A DNA stretch of 64,000 nt from Ryuthela nishihirai (Eukaryota; Arthropoda; Arachnida; Araneae; Heptathelidae). Both the position numbers and the translations under genes were made by a program. Shown here in pieces: positions 1-11,242 of the stretch. The notes under the pieces are model-generated. The model had not been told where the DNA came from. It searched no databases and worked only from the letters and a program-made list of their open reading frames with translations. Position 1 is the first letter of the stretch. Every line of letters starts with the position of its first letter. The stretch lies in assembly GCA_038380435.1 (NCBI GenBank), contig JAWZYU010000001.1, positions 16,410,001 to 16,474,000 of the forward strand. The letters run 5' to 3'.

Positions 1-1700
1 AATAAAAATGAAATATATGAGAGGTATCAAATAGGTTTGCAGCATTTTTAGCTAGGGAGCCTGCTGTTTCATTTTCAATGATTTCGCAATGACCCGGATT
101 CCGTTGAAGATAAATAATATTATGAAGAAAATTTAAATTTACAGAGTATAAAGTTAAAAGCCAATAAATATATTGCCCATAGTCAGTGTAGTATAAAATC
201 TTGAGATAGTGTATTTGATGCAGATTTGAAATCTGAAAAAAATTACAAATTTTTTTTATAGTTACTAGTAATTCAGTTAAGATCTTCAATAATTGCAAAG
301 ATTATTAGGAGGTATTTAAGTTTTGAATCAAACTGAATTTTAGTTTTATATTTTTTGGAGGAAATTTTTAATTAATATAATTTTGAAGGATGGTAATAGC
401 AAAAAGCAATTTAAAAGATTTTGAAATATTGAAACAAGGAATTAGAAAAGCCGCTGAGGAGCTAGAGATTTCTAATTGAACAGATCAGCTTTTATAAATA
501 CCAATGCTCTTTTTATAATGATCATTGCCAAATTCTTTAGCAATAGTTTAAACAGAATCAAGTGAAAATGTTTTAATTTAATGGGGGGGAATATTTAGGA
601 AAAGAAATATTTCCTTTAGAGGAAATATTTAGGGGGTGTTTAAGTTTTGAATCAAACTGAATTTTACTTTTATATTTTTGTAGGAAATTTTTAATTAATA
701 AAATTTTGAATAAATGGAGGTGAGGGAATTTTAGAAAAATAATTTTGAAATACGTATATTTAATCATCAAAATTTTTATTCTAATTTGGAAAATTGGGTG
801 GGCTGTTTCTGCAATTAAGGCTAAATTAGGGGTTGAATTATAGAGATTTAATGCAACTTTTATACATTTATGTTGTATGATATTTAATTTAGTTAATTTA
901 AGATCAGAAGCTCCAAGATGAAATTCGAGTCCGATTTCAAATATTTATGCTTTTCTAACTCAGCTTCAGATAGCTGGCTGAAGTTCATACTTGCTCTAAC
1001 CAATGAGAATTCGGCAAATGTCTAATTTTCGTTGGTTAGTTACATTTCGCTAGTTGTTTACGTTTGCGGTCATGATTGTTGTGAATCTTAATATTACTTT
1101 TCATATTATGTTATTAAGTTTCTAATATGGATTTTTCTTTAAAAAAAAACCTCATAAGAACGTTTTCTCTACGTGGATAAATATTTAGAAAGCAATTTCA
1201 CAATCCTTTTAAGGTAAATGTTGTTTTACCAATCAATTTTAAAATGTTATAACTATTATATCTTAAAAGTTTACTAATGGTGACGTCCTTCAGAGTCCTC
1301 AATACGTTTTCCTTTTCTCCCTTTTAGGGTCTACCATGGTTGATAGCCCCCACTTTTTGGAGGGCTAAGAGTAGTGCCAATTATCAAAATATTCAGTATC
1401 AGTAACAGTATTAACCACAATTCAAACTTACCAAAACCCCACTGAAAACATTAATAGGCTATTTTTAAAAAATACAAAAGTGACTTTCATTACAATATTT
1501 TAAATGTGTTTTATTCAGGGGTGGAAATGGGCTTTCAGAACTGGGTGAACGTTCCAGAATCGGTGAAAAAATAGCCCCCATACCTGTCATGGCGACGTTA
1601 AGCAAGACATAAAAAAACTTTTGAATAGTCCAGAAATATTGATCACAAATATTGTAAAGGTGTGGACATATATACAGCGAATCTATTTCCTGTTGTTAAA
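1..1700. other. AT-rich spacer, no gene recognised
   Basis: No coding signature was found on either strand. The only structure is a local direct duplication of about 77 bases, at 311-388 and 635-711, sharing the core TTAAGTTTTGAATCAAACTG. Short G-rich runs and AT-rich stretches make up the rest. Confidence 0.6.
311..711. repeat. Direct repeat pair, about 77 bp
   Basis: The two copies at 311-388 and 635-711 differ by a few substitutions and are separated by about 245 bases. Each runs from TTTAAGTTTTGAATC to an AATTTTTAATTAAT core. No terminal inverted repeat or target duplication was seen, so this looks like a segmental duplication rather than two insertions. Confidence 0.6.
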
Positions 1701-1702
1701 TA

Positions 1703-3165
1703 CAGGGTGATTCAAAACTTATCGTTCAAATTTCGTGGGGAGGTAGGGAATAGGTCAGGAAACCGATTTCACATAGGAAAGTATGTCCGCAAACGTCATC
1801 TACATGAACAAAATGGACAAGTAAAGTGAACACAAGGAAGTAGTACAGTTAAGTGGTAACGAATGTGACTTTTATTCCAACAAGGTAAAGTACAGGTTCA
1901 CAGTAGGTGCTCAAAATTGCGACCATTTACACGGACACAGGATTCACAGCGCCGTTGCATTGGCCGCCGAACATTTTCAAAAACGCCTGGCATATCACGG
2001 ACAATGCCTGCGGCGGCCATTATTCGTGCAACAAGGTCCATTTCACTGTCGACGGGGGTCTCGTACACATGGTATTTCATGGCCCCCCACAAAAAGAAAT
2101 CCATGGGCGATAAATCAGGTGACCTGGGTGGCCAAGCGATCGGTCCACCGCTACCGATCCATCGAGCTCCGAATGTTCGGTTCAGGTAATCACGCGCAAC
2201 AATTGTGCTATGGGCTGGAGCCCCGTCATGTTGATACCTTATATCTCGGCGGATATGCCCAGGAACAGCGCCCAGAAAAGTCGGTAACACTGTCTCGAGA
2301 AATATTAGGTATTTCCGGCCAATCGGGGCGGTAGCAAGTAAGGTCCCAACAAAGAGTCACCAATGATTCCAGCCCACACATTTACGGCAAAACGATGTTG
2401 TGCAGCATGACTTCTCGTACCATGCTGGTTGTCGTAAGCCCACACATGTGAATTGTGTGTATTGAACACACCTTCACGACTGAATGAAGCTTCATCTGTA
2501 AAAAGGACAGAAGCTGGAAAACTGGGGTCCACGGCACCTTTCTGCATGAACCATTGTGCAAATTCCACACGCTTCGGATAATCGTCAGGATGCATAACTG
2601 CACCCTTTGCAGATGGTAAGAATGCACACGTTCCTCGTGCAGTATCCGTCACACTGCTGACTGAGAGACCCCAAGCTGCTGAACAATAGCTCGTGTGCTG
2701 GTATTCGGATTATCTTCGATGGACTGTAGGACTTGTTCTGCGACGTTGACAGTCCACGTCAGTCGTCTTCTCCCCGTATCCTGCATGTTGCTGCGCAGTG
2801 AACCACGTTCGCGCAGATTGCGATGCACACGTGCAAACATTTGATGCTGCGGTATTCTTCTGTTGGGGTATCAGTCTTCGTAAACTTGCCTAGCTCGGCG
2901 GCCGCTTTCGCCAGCTGCCCCATATGCGAGATGCATATCTGCTAGCTCTTGATGCGTAAAACGATTCATCTTATCACTAGTAAGTCAGCTCGTACACTGA
3001 TGACAGCGGGAGTGGTCGGGCGAGCTGTACACTGGTTGGGTACACACAGCGCCCTCTACATACGCATGCATATTTTTGCGGACATACTTTTCTATGTGAA
3101 AACGGTTTCCTGACATATTCCCTACCTCCCCACGAAATTTGAACGATAAGTTTTGAATCACCCTG
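1703..3165 (-). mobile_element. Mariner-group DNA transposon with long TIRs
   Basis: The element begins CAGGGTGATTCAAAAC and ends with the reverse complement, flanked on both sides by TA (1701-1702 and 3166-3167), the canonical Tc1/mariner target duplication. The terminal inverted repeats extend for more than 100 bases (about 1703-1800 against 3070-3165), far longer than the roughly 30 bases typical of mariner. The interior carries a transposase pseudogene on the minus strand. An element of the same group lies at 42978-44441. It is non-autonomous now. Confidence 0.92.
1898..2969 (-). pseudogene. Mariner-group transposase, broken
   Basis: This encoded the DDE/D transposase that cuts and pastes the surrounding element. 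The protein starts MNRFTHQELADMHLAYGAAG at 2969. A helix-turn-helix region with TSTRAIVQQLGVSQSAV follows, then the first catalytic aspartate in FTDEASFSREGVFNTHN, the second in YQHDGAPAHS, and the third in RSPDLSPMDFFLWG; the frame closes with NGRNFEHLL at 1898. By my count 36 residues separate the second and third aspartates, more than the 34 of classical mariner. Lesions: an in-frame stop near residue 32, a stop just after QSAV where a tryptophan is expected, a frameshift near 2630 and another near 2297. All three catalytic aspartates survive, but no protein could be made. Confidence 0.9.
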
Positions 3166-3188
3166 TATAATAAAATAAAAATAAATAC

Positions 3189-3375
3189 CCCCTCAAGCAG
3201 CTGCTTGCCACAGAGGTCTGACAGGAGCCTGTCAGTTTATATGCCATAGTAGAAGGTCTGAGAGGATGGCAGGACCTCAGCAGAAAAACGACACATACAA
3301 CCATGCCTTATCCGGGGCTCGAACCCAGGTCCCTTAGATCAGTAGCCAAGCGCGCTAACCACTCGGCCATGGGAC
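3189..3375 (-). repeat. Short tRNA-derived SINE (family II), copy 1
   Basis: Read on the minus strand it begins GTCCCATGGCCGAGTGGTTA, a pol III A box, followed by a B box GGGTTCGAGCCCC and a short body of about 110 bases, then an A/T-rich tail at the plus-strand left end. It matches 13223-13406 along its whole length. It is too divergent beyond the promoter to be a functional tRNA and lacks the cloverleaf 3-prime half. Confidence 0.8.
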
Positions 3376-3432
3376 TCTACTATTAGATTTTTTAAAAACT
3401 ATATTTTTTCCTTAATTTAACTGTCATATATA

Positions 3433-4738
3433 CACTACTCAAAGTACAATCGCAACACCGCGACAAAAGACAAATCGCAACACCGCGAAGGAGGTGATGA
3501 ATACGCCCGAAACCGATAGGGTGGAAGCTATGAGGATACGATGTGCAAATGATCAAAAACCGGAATGTGAGAACGCAAGTACGTGCATTTATTGTAGATT
3601 CATCAGTAACTAGTAGGCCCACTTCGGACGGTAATACAAGCGTGTAGACCTCTCTGCATTCTATCAATCAGATGGTTAATAGGTAATGGGTACCAAACAG
3701 CATCTAATTGGGCATGCAACTGTATCAGGTTCGTCGCCGGAGGGAGCTGGAAAAAGCGGAGACTAATAAGGTTCCACACATGCTCAATTGGAGACAAGTA
3801 CGAGGAGTATGGTGACCATTGGAGAACATCTACACCTTGGAGACTGTCCATCATTGTACGTGCAGTGTGTGGGATGGCGTTGTCCTATTTCAGAATCAGT
3901 CCAGGCATGGTGGTAAGGAAGGGTCGTTCCACAGAATTAACGATGTCATTGATGTAACGTCTCACCGTTATCACACTAGAAACATGAAGCAGAGGTATCT
4001 GGTCTCCATATGTGATGCACCACACGCAATTGTACCACGGTGGGAAGTCATAAGGCAGCTAATGGAATAGACTTATTCAGGTTGTTGACGACGCCGAGCC
4101 ATGTGAGCAAACGGCCGTCTGGCATGCCGAAACAGAATCGAGACTAGTTTGTGAACAATAATCTCCTCCATTCCATAGTCAAATATGGGCTCGCTCGACA
4201 CCAATGGAGGCGATGTAACCAGTGATGTCGCTGCAACAGCTGATGCCAGAATAGACATCATTCATGCAACATGCAAACTATGTCTAATGGTTTGAATGGA
4301 AACCATGGTACCTGCAGCGGTCGGCAAATCATTCTGCCTCACAGTCGCTGTGGTAAAAGGGTCGCAAACAGCCCTCTTATGAAGGTTGCGATCTTTACAT
4401 CCTTCATAAGAAGTGGTTCAGCATGCTGGTCTGGTACCTGTCCTTTATGTCATTTGGTGCTCCATGATGCTGCGTGAGATGCACCATTGCATTGTGCTCA
4501 CATTGCATCCCATGTATGAGGCGATCACTCGAAGACTCAATCCAAACTCTCATATATGGACAATTTGCTGTCATTCAGAAGACGCTGGCGTCTCCAAGGC
4601 ATGTTCCAAAAATTTTTGCAGAATGCGCTCGAACCTCAATGTTAGTTGTGCTATGATACGAGCTCCTGGGTACGGGTATTTATCCATGGCTCAGCTGGGT
4701 GTTACGTATCCATTCACTGCAGAACTTTGATCATTTGA
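3433..4738 (-). mobile_element. Tc1-like transposon, decayed
   Basis: The left end CACTACTCAAAGTACAATCG follows TA at 3431-3432. An inner motif CAAATGATCAAA at about 3546 recurs inverted at about 4724-4736, marking the inner part of the opposite terminal repeat; the outermost right end is not recognisable. The interior is a minus-strand Tc1 transposase pseudogene. The region after 4738 does not continue the element. Confidence 0.75.
3603..4480 (-). pseudogene. Tc1-like transposase, broken
   Basis: The C-terminal half is readable in one frame: a second catalytic aspartate in QDNAIPHTART (the Q is now a stop), then WSPYSSYLSPIEHVWN with the catalytic glutamate, ending ITVRSGPTSY. By my count 32 residues lie between D and E, as in the element at 11243 and two fewer than standard Tc1 DD34E. 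Upstream, the WRRLLFTN-stop-SRFC segment shows that the first catalytic aspartate has mutated to asparagine and the following glutamate codon is a stop. Several frameshifts separate the pieces up to about 4480. It is dead. Confidence 0.82.
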
Positions 4739-4779
4739 ATATCTCCGATGGCCAATTACCTCCTATGATATCTAATTCC

Positions 4780-5710
4780 ATTCCTTTTTGGTGTTGTGGG
4801 GGGAAGAGAGAACAACGGGGAAAATGCTTTCCCCTGCTTCCGTTCCCCCTAAAAAGTGGAAATATGAAACGATTGTTCCGCTATATCTTCAGAACGCGAG
4901 GGTCGAATATAACAAGTTGTATGTGAAATGAAAAAATGAAAGCTTTTGACATGGGGAATGCTGTGAGCAATGAAAATATACTCTGATCCCCTTGAATTGT
5001 TCCCCTCTAAAAAAGGGGAAATGTGAAAGTCGTTCTTCTATTGTATCTTCCGAATGCGAGGGCCTACAGATACGAGTTAGGTTCAGCTTTTAGGTGTCAA
5101 ACTGGGTTGTTTTACCTCTGAGCGGCACTTTTTTGCACACCATGGGCTAAATGGCCAGGTCACATGGACCCCGAAGGCTCAGAGAAGGTTGGGGGAGGGA
5201 CCCACTGGAACAGCTGTTGGGAGACAGATGGTAGTCTCCCGTCAAGGCCATCCAGCGTGTTCTTTAACGTGCACAGGGTATGGCTCTCCCGCACACGGGG
5301 CCACGGCTTAACGTCCCATCCGACGGACGACGACCTTTTCAAGACCATCGGTGTCTCCTACTGACCATGGGCAAGGAGGGGGGAATTTTGCGGAGATAAA
5401 TCTCAACGCTGACCCAGCTGGGACTCGAACCTGGGAACTACAGATTACGAGCCCGGCGCGCTACCGACTGAGCCAACCCCGCCCCTTAGGTGTCAAATGA
5501 AAGCTTATATGAGGACCGTCGTAGACTACTTCGAATCATGCCCCACTACAACCCCCATTTCCACTACTCCCTAAAAGGGGACAGAAATTTAGGGAGGGGT
5601 AGACCTAACGAGTTATATCTCAAATTAAAGCTTGTGATATCTCTAACGTTATGGAATATCTCCACAACTGCAAAAAAAGAACAAGGAAAAAGGTTGGTCG
5701 GTATTTAGGA
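4780..5710. repeat. Degenerate internal repeat block
   Basis: The block contains at least three related stretches of about 110-130 bases, near 4845-4975, 5005-5100 and 5550-5660. They share CCCCTAAAAAGGGGAAAT-like runs, the words TATATCTTC-GAA-GCGAGGG and GTCAAATGAAAGCTT. A related stretch occurs near 47325-47410. A SINE interrupts it at 5102-5485. No coding potential was recognised; the family is unknown to me. Confidence 0.5.
5102..5485 (-). repeat. Main SINE, copy 1
   Basis: Full-length 384-bp copy with the tRNA-like promoter at its right end. It is flanked by the 12-bp target duplication TTAGGTGTCAAA (5090-5101 and 5486-5497). It splits a block of older degenerate repeats. Confidence 0.95.
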
Positions 5711-5762
5711 GTTATATATAAAATAAATATATAGTTATATATAAAATAAATATATAGTTTTC
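5711..5762. repeat. 24-bp AT tandem duplication
   Basis: Two adjacent copies of a GTTATATATAAAATAAATAT unit. Simple slippage is the likely cause. Confidence 0.7.
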
Positions 5763-6190
5763 GCTATTACAGCTTTCGGAAGATTTAAAAAATGTGAATC
5801 ATAATGTTTTTGTTAACTCCTAGGTAACCCGAAAAGAATTTTTCATTTATCTCTAAAAACAAACAGTTATCTGCTAAAACTAAAAAGGTGTGTTTTCCCA
5901 CCCCCTCTGGGTTTAAGGGGTCAACTCATTGTTGCCAATGGAAATTTAGAGACCTTCACATTCCACCACCACTAGAGGTGGTGGAATTTCACCGCTAGAG
6001 GGCATAATAATAGCTTTAGAGAGATTCGGAAAGTGCATATCGTAATATTTAATCAATATCTATCCAACACAAAAGAATTTCTAATTTATCTCTGTAGATA
6101 GAAAAGTTTGATGTCTACTGAGGGACAGACAGACAGATAGACAGACGACAAAGCGAAACTATTTGCTCGTTTTCTTTGAAACGAGATAAA
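5755..6190 (+). repeat. Unclassified dispersed repeat with terminal hairpin
   Basis: Two head-to-tail versions of a segment (about 5755-5880 and 6005-6110) read as a TTCGGAAAG-(TGCATATCGTAATAT) core followed by a run ending in TTATCTCT. The second ends in a GACAGACAGAC-type run and a hairpin CTCGTTT...AAACGAG at 6166-6185. The same order of parts is found at 9680-9855, where the hairpin is at 9827-9847. No protein or pol III promoter was found; it could be the 3-prime end of a retroposon. Confidence 0.55.
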
Positions 6191-7479
6191 AATACAAGCT
6201 TCATTAATATAGTGGAAATGGCTTTAGCAGCTCTAGTTGCGAATCAATAGTGATGAATACACATTCATACCACATTGTAGCTATTAAAATAACTTCAAAT
6301 ATCACAAAGCCTAGTAAGAGGCCAGGATCCGGAAGAAAATTAAAGGGGAGGGGGTAAGAAACTCAATTACGCCAGAAAAAATAAATGGGGGGAGGGAGGA
6401 GTCACTTTAGTGTTTTTGCTACGCTCCTTGGCGAAATGACCCTTCTGGTTACAAATAAAGCAGGGTCTCGAAGAACAATTTACTGCTTTCTTTTACGATG
6501 GCTGTACAAAACGTTCTTGATATGCATCTGCAAAACAAAAATAATTATACTTACTGTCATGTCCACGTAATTTTACACGTGGACACGACTGGTGGAGTGA
6601 AGGATAGCAGGTGCACTCGTCTTCCATTTAACAGTGACATTTGTACATTGCACCCATTTTTCTACGTTCAGCTCCTGTTGAGGAAGAACATCGCCTCCAG
6701 CATGGAAAGTTCTCGATGGGTCCGTTGGCCCCCTCAGGTATCAAAGCATGGTCGATGTGACCCGTCGCTGTCAACATCCAAACAACAGATGGATGGATGT
6801 TTCGCACCTCGGCTAGTTCAACCAACCAGCAGCGTCCACGCCCGGCAGCAAGGTGACCTCCACCAGGGGCTCAGGAGATGAACAACCGAAAAGGCAGAGA
6901 AACGAACTTTCGATTCCTTCTTCTGGTCTGAGTTGCGGGAAACAACGGTCCTCTCGAGTGAACGCTGCAGATTCCCAAAGTGTTAGATGAGTAGCCGGCA
7001 AGAGCGATGAACAGTATGTGCCCTCAGCTAGCGCCGGCGGACAGATGGTGCCTTCTCCCTAAGGACGACTAAATGGGGTATGGGGAACATTTTGTCAAAT
7101 CTGGTTTCGTTTTTCCCGCTGGTTTCTGTGTACTGCCATCACGTTGTCCCGAGTGGGACCACAGACTGTTTAAGGACTGTTCACCTTTAGAGAGAGTGGT
7201 TCGTTTTAATGAACTGTTTTAAGAATTTTAGCCTCCACCACTACGAATGATTCCCTTGATTGCAAAGGACCGTGCCAGGGGGGTTGTTGAAATTGTCCCA
7301 AAAGTGTGATCTAGCTGTGTGTAAAATGTCTGAACGTCAATATGTTAGTAAATGTTGCGTTTTTGTTAACTGTAAAATTATCTCAGTTTTCATTATTGCA
7401 AATGTCTGTTATTTTAAATATTGGCTCCGGGAACCGCCTAGATTTGGTACCCAGTAAACGAATCACGGCCTAAGTGCGT
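6191..7479. other. Unassigned region, partly GC-richer
   Basis: No gene recognised. A segment from 6555 to about 7470 is richer in GC than its surroundings and begins TGTCATGTCCACGT, next to an 8-bp inverted repeat (GTCCACGT / ACGTGGAC). A solo LTR was considered, but I could not define an end or a target duplication. Open frames here have no recognisable motifs. Confidence 0.4.
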
Positions 7480-7664
7480 GTGCCGCCCTAAATATACTCA
7501 GGGGTGGTCACCACATTACCTCAGAAAAACTATTGTCCTTCAAAATACTTCCCTTCAGAATCTATGCAAAATTGCAGACGCCTAGACCAATTCTGAAACA
7601 CTTCGTGATACTCCTGTTGGAAAATATACCCTGCAACCCTGAATGAACACATTTTTTCAAGGTC

Positions 7665-9005
7665 TTATACCCTTGTAAAAAGCTTACCAGCAAGTTCCTT
7701 TTTAATTTTTTGGAAACAACCAAAACTCCCATGGTTCACGATCGGTGAATATCCAGGATGGGATATCTGTTTCATTTTTACCTGCTCCAGATAAGTCATA
7801 ACTTGCCGGGTTTTGTGAGCACTGGCATTGCCACGAAGACGAACCCTTGATACTCCTATTGTTGGACACTGCTCCTTCATCTCCTTAACTATTTTTGGCA
7901 AAAAATGTAGGTGTAATATTGGCCATTTATAGACATTTTTTCCTGTAAGTTTCCACGATTATCACTTTTTGGGAATTGAAATAAATTGTGAACATTCTCT
8001 TTCTTGAGCGAAAGTCTTGTCGGAGGATTTAAGGATGCGGTTCATCTTTTATAACCCAAACTTAGTTGGGTTGGGTTGTTTTACCTCTGAGCGGCACTTT
8101 TTTGCACACGATGGGCTAAATGGCCAGGTCAGATGGACCTCGAAGGCTCAGAGAAGGTTGGGGAAGGGGACCCACTGGAACAGCTGTTGGGAGACAGATG
8201 GTAGCCTCCCGTCAAGGCCATCCAGCGTGTTCTTTAACGTGCACAGGGTATGGCTCTCCCGCACATGGGGCCACGACTTAACGTCCCATCCGACGGACGG
8301 CGGCCTTTCCAAGCCCATCGGTGTCCCCTACTGACCGTGGGCAGGGCAGAGAATTTTGCGGAGATAAATCTCAACGCTGACCCAGCTGGGACTCGAACCT
8401 GGGAACTACAGATTACGAGCCTGGCGCGCTACCGACTGAGCCCCCGCCCCCGCCCCCCCCCCCCAAACTTAGTTGTCGAGCATTCTGGGAGTTGTATAGT
8501 AATAAAAACCACGTCTCATCATTTACAATTTTATAGTTAACAATGTCTGTTAATCGTTTGCGGTCACTAGGTTCAAACATTGCCAGAATCCCCTTTCACG
8601 AATCGACTCTAGCCCTTTTCTGCTGTTCGGTCAGTTTGTACCCATTTGGCAGATCTTTCAGAACGGTAAATGTTGGTGAATAATTGTTTCCACACTGTCA
8701 ATTGGTATGTAGTATCTGAACGGTGATTGGTGGGTTTTCTTTAATGAGTTCACAAACAGCAGCAACGATTCTCTCTTTCACGTCTTCCTTCGTTGTTCCT
8801 GCACGAGGGAGGTCTTCGAAGCTCAGCCGTCCCTTTTTGAATTTGCGAATTCATTCTGTAACAGTGCCATATGAAATGGCACGATCCACATGTACTTGTG
8901 GTAAAGCAGCATAATTTTTTTCATGTCATCCCTAAACTGCAGCCTTGTGAAAATGTTTAATCTTTCCCCGTCTTTAGTAGTCTCCATAGCAACATAAAAT
9001 CGCAA
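7665..9005 (-). pseudogene. Mariner transposase, broken by SINE
   Basis: Reading the minus strand, the protein begins MRFYVAMETTKDGERLNIFT near 9005 and continues through an HTH-type N-terminal region to about 8480, where a SINE intervenes. The C-terminal part resumes with QCPTIGVSRVRLRGNASAHK and ends KELAGKLFTRV. The motif normally reading HDNASAH has glycine in place of the catalytic aspartate, and the SPD motif reads SPI, so two of three catalytic acids are lost. Stops and frameshifts occur elsewhere. The D-to-D region fits the mariner DD34D group, a different family from 1703-3165. Confidence 0.82.
8069..8461 (-). repeat. Main SINE, copy 2 (inside mariner)
   Basis: Full-length copy, flanked by the 14-bp duplication CCCAAACTTAGTTG (8055-8068 and 8462-8475). 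The tRNA-end junction runs into a C-rich tract, so that boundary is uncertain by a few bases. It inserted into the mariner transposase gene and is therefore younger. Confidence 0.93.
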
Positions 9006-9060
9006 CTATTTTTTTTAAATACACCTAAAACTTTGAAATATTCATTGCAATGCAAATATG

Positions 9061-10033
9061 CCAAATGTATGAATTTAAAAACACCATGGAGTGAAAAAAA
9101 AATCATTTTTTTTTACTGTGCTCATGATATTATTATTTGCTCTCTTGATATGGAAACCAGAATATGTTATAATTAATATGGTTTTCGAAAGTATTTATAG
9201 TTCCTTGATTGTCTGATTCCTTCATTTTTTTTTTACTCTTGATTTAAATAGGGTTAAAAAGAAATTTCCCAATTCGCTGTTAAAAAGTATGTGTTACGTC
9301 ACCCTACTTATATTATGAGCAGCACTAGCAGTTTTATTTCAAAATAATCCTAACCGCGGTATTCCATTCCGATGCTTTTTCCATTAATTACCGAAAATAG
9401 GCATTTTTAATTAGGTGCACAAACACTTATTTTCAATTCGTTTTCACAATGGAATCTAGGTTGCACTAAAAGGTAGTGATATAAAATATAATATCCGGAA
9501 AAAGAGCTGGGAAGGAAAAAAACATCAGGGGCGACCTTCACTTTCTATTATTCACATCTATTATCCAAACCTAACGACCTTCACTTTCTATTATCAAAAT
9601 TCAAAAATTTCTATCATAACACATTGCATGAAATAAAAAAAAGGCTTAAAGGTTTTAAATTTTAAGCTTTTTCCAGCGTTAGAGATCGCAATTCAAACTT
9701 TTGAGTGATTCCGAAAGTTAGAATCGTAATATATCATTAATACCTCCCTAATCCAAAAAGAAATTTTAATTTAGCTGTAATAACAAATAATTTGAAGCTA
9801 CAGATGGACGACTAAGAAAACATTAGCTCGTTTGTTTTGAAAACGAGGTAAGAAAAAAATTAATCTGTTTTGTTTCTCAGCTTCAACACCGTAATATAAC
9901 TAAATGAAAAGAGTGGCAAATACGAGTATTATTTCTACATATTCATATAAAATTTCCCCTCTCAAGTAGCAAACATTTTAAACGGTACATTTCGGCGAAA
10001 TTTGTTTTTCCATATATGCGAGAAGTTTATTCT
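9061..10033. other. AT-rich spacer with one dispersed repeat
   Basis: 9680-9855 is a second locus of the repeat seen at 5755-6190: ATTCCGAAAGTTAGAATCGT, then GCTACAGATGGACGAC and a hairpin CTCGTTTG...AAACGAG at 9827-9847. Nothing else was recognised. Confidence 0.5.
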
Positions 10034-10044
10034 TTCAACAAAGG

Positions 10045-10474
10045 GGGCGGGGGGTGGCTCAGTCGGTAGCGCGCCAGGCTCGTAATCTGTAGTTCCCAGG
10101 TTCGAGTCCCAACTGGGTCAGCGTTGAGATTTATCTCCGCAAAATCCCCGCCCTGCCCACGGTCAGTAGGGGACACCGATGGGCTTGGAAAGGCCGCCGT
10201 CCGTCGGATGGGATGTTAAGCCGTGGCCCGTGTGCGGGAGAGCCATACCCTGTGCACGTTAAAGAACACGCTGGATGGCCTTGACGGGAGGCTACCATCT
10301 GTCTCCGTCAATCAACAGCTGTTTTTCTGAGACTACCATCTGTCTCCTGTCATCCAACAGCTGTTCCAGTGGGTCCCTTCCCCCAACCTTCTCTGAGACT
10401 TCGGGGTCCATGTGACCTGGCCATTTAGCCCATGGTGTGCAAAAAGGTGCCGCTCAGAGGTAACCCAACCCAAA
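10045..10474 (+). repeat. Main SINE, copy 3, with internal duplication
   Basis: Plus orientation, promoter at the left. Flanked by the 11-bp duplication TTCAACAAAGG (10034-10044 and 10475-10485). It is longer than the others because about 40 bases around ACCATCTGTCTCC...CAACAGCTGTT are tandemly duplicated near 10295-10370. Confidence 0.95.
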
Positions 10475-10778
10475 TTCAACAAAGGAAGAAACTAAAAAAA
10501 AATACTTTCAATATGTTCATTCCCTTGACTTGACTTGGAAGCTGACTGTACTGCTGCAAAGTGGCTTCCTGAGGTTTAAAAAAACGGAAAGTAAATAACA
10601 GCAAAGAAGCTTTTGTGTGTACTTTTACCGTGGGCTTGAAAGTTTTGCGCAATGGACCAAAACTTCTTCGAAGTGGATTATTGACATAAAAAGAGAAAAC
10701 TAAAGGTGGGAGAAATAAACAACATCAATGATTCCAGAAACAACTGTTTCAAATTTTAATTATTATTATTATTCATAT

Positions 10779-11025
10779 GAGTGGAAGCAATTGAGACCTT
10801 GAGACTGCGCAGTTGAGACATCTATGATTCTTACAGGTAATTGATTTACTAAATTATCAGTTACTCATCAATCAGCCAATAGTATAATTTATCAACAATT
10901 GCATCATAGATCATTGGGTGACTAAAAAGTGACTGAGAGCTCAATCAGCCAATGATCTACGAAGATTATCGTTTCGTCAACTGCGCAGTCTCATTGCCCA
11001 TACTTCCACTACGCTTCGCCGCTGC
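10779..11025. mobile_element. Palindromic MITE-like element, copy 1
   Basis: A 247-bp sequence with imperfect inverted ends: GTGGAAGCAATTGAGA and GACTGCGCAGTTGA near the left, and their inverted counterparts near 10975-11012. The words TCAATCAGCCAAT and CCAATGATCTAC lie between. It is flanked by TATTATTCATAT on both sides (10767-10778, 11026-11037), although the flank is itself simple sequence. A relative lies at 16337-16575. It codes for nothing. Confidence 0.65.
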
Positions 11026-11242
11026 TATTATTCATATTCATCGTATCTTATTCTCTTTAGAACAGCGGAAAAACTGCAATTTGAATCCCATAAGTTAATA
11101 ACGATGACAAGTAATGCAATGGTATAAAATTCCAATATGACGGTGAATTATAACTAATGACGAGTAATATGATGTTTGAGGGGGTATTAATTTACTTTTA
11201 TAATTGACATATGTGGAAATATGATTTATTACTTGTAAAATA

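Larger units (their letters stand above)
7480..9060 (-). mobile_element. Mariner (DD34D type) remnant
   Basis: Minus-strand mariner transposase sequence runs from about 9000 down to 7665 and is interrupted by a SINE at 8069-8461. The outer limits are approximate, since I could not match the two terminal inverted repeats; 7500-7515 (GGGGTGGTCACC) is a possible left end. Confidence 0.7.

Noticed and set aside
6555..7470. Solo LTR beginning TGTCATGTCCACG
   Set aside because: No matching end, no 4-6 bp duplication and no second copy in the window.
10045..10140. Functional tRNA gene at the SINE head
   Set aside because: A and B boxes are present, but the same head recurs in 12 or more copies joined to the same body and flanked by retroposition duplications, and the cloverleaf is not complete.
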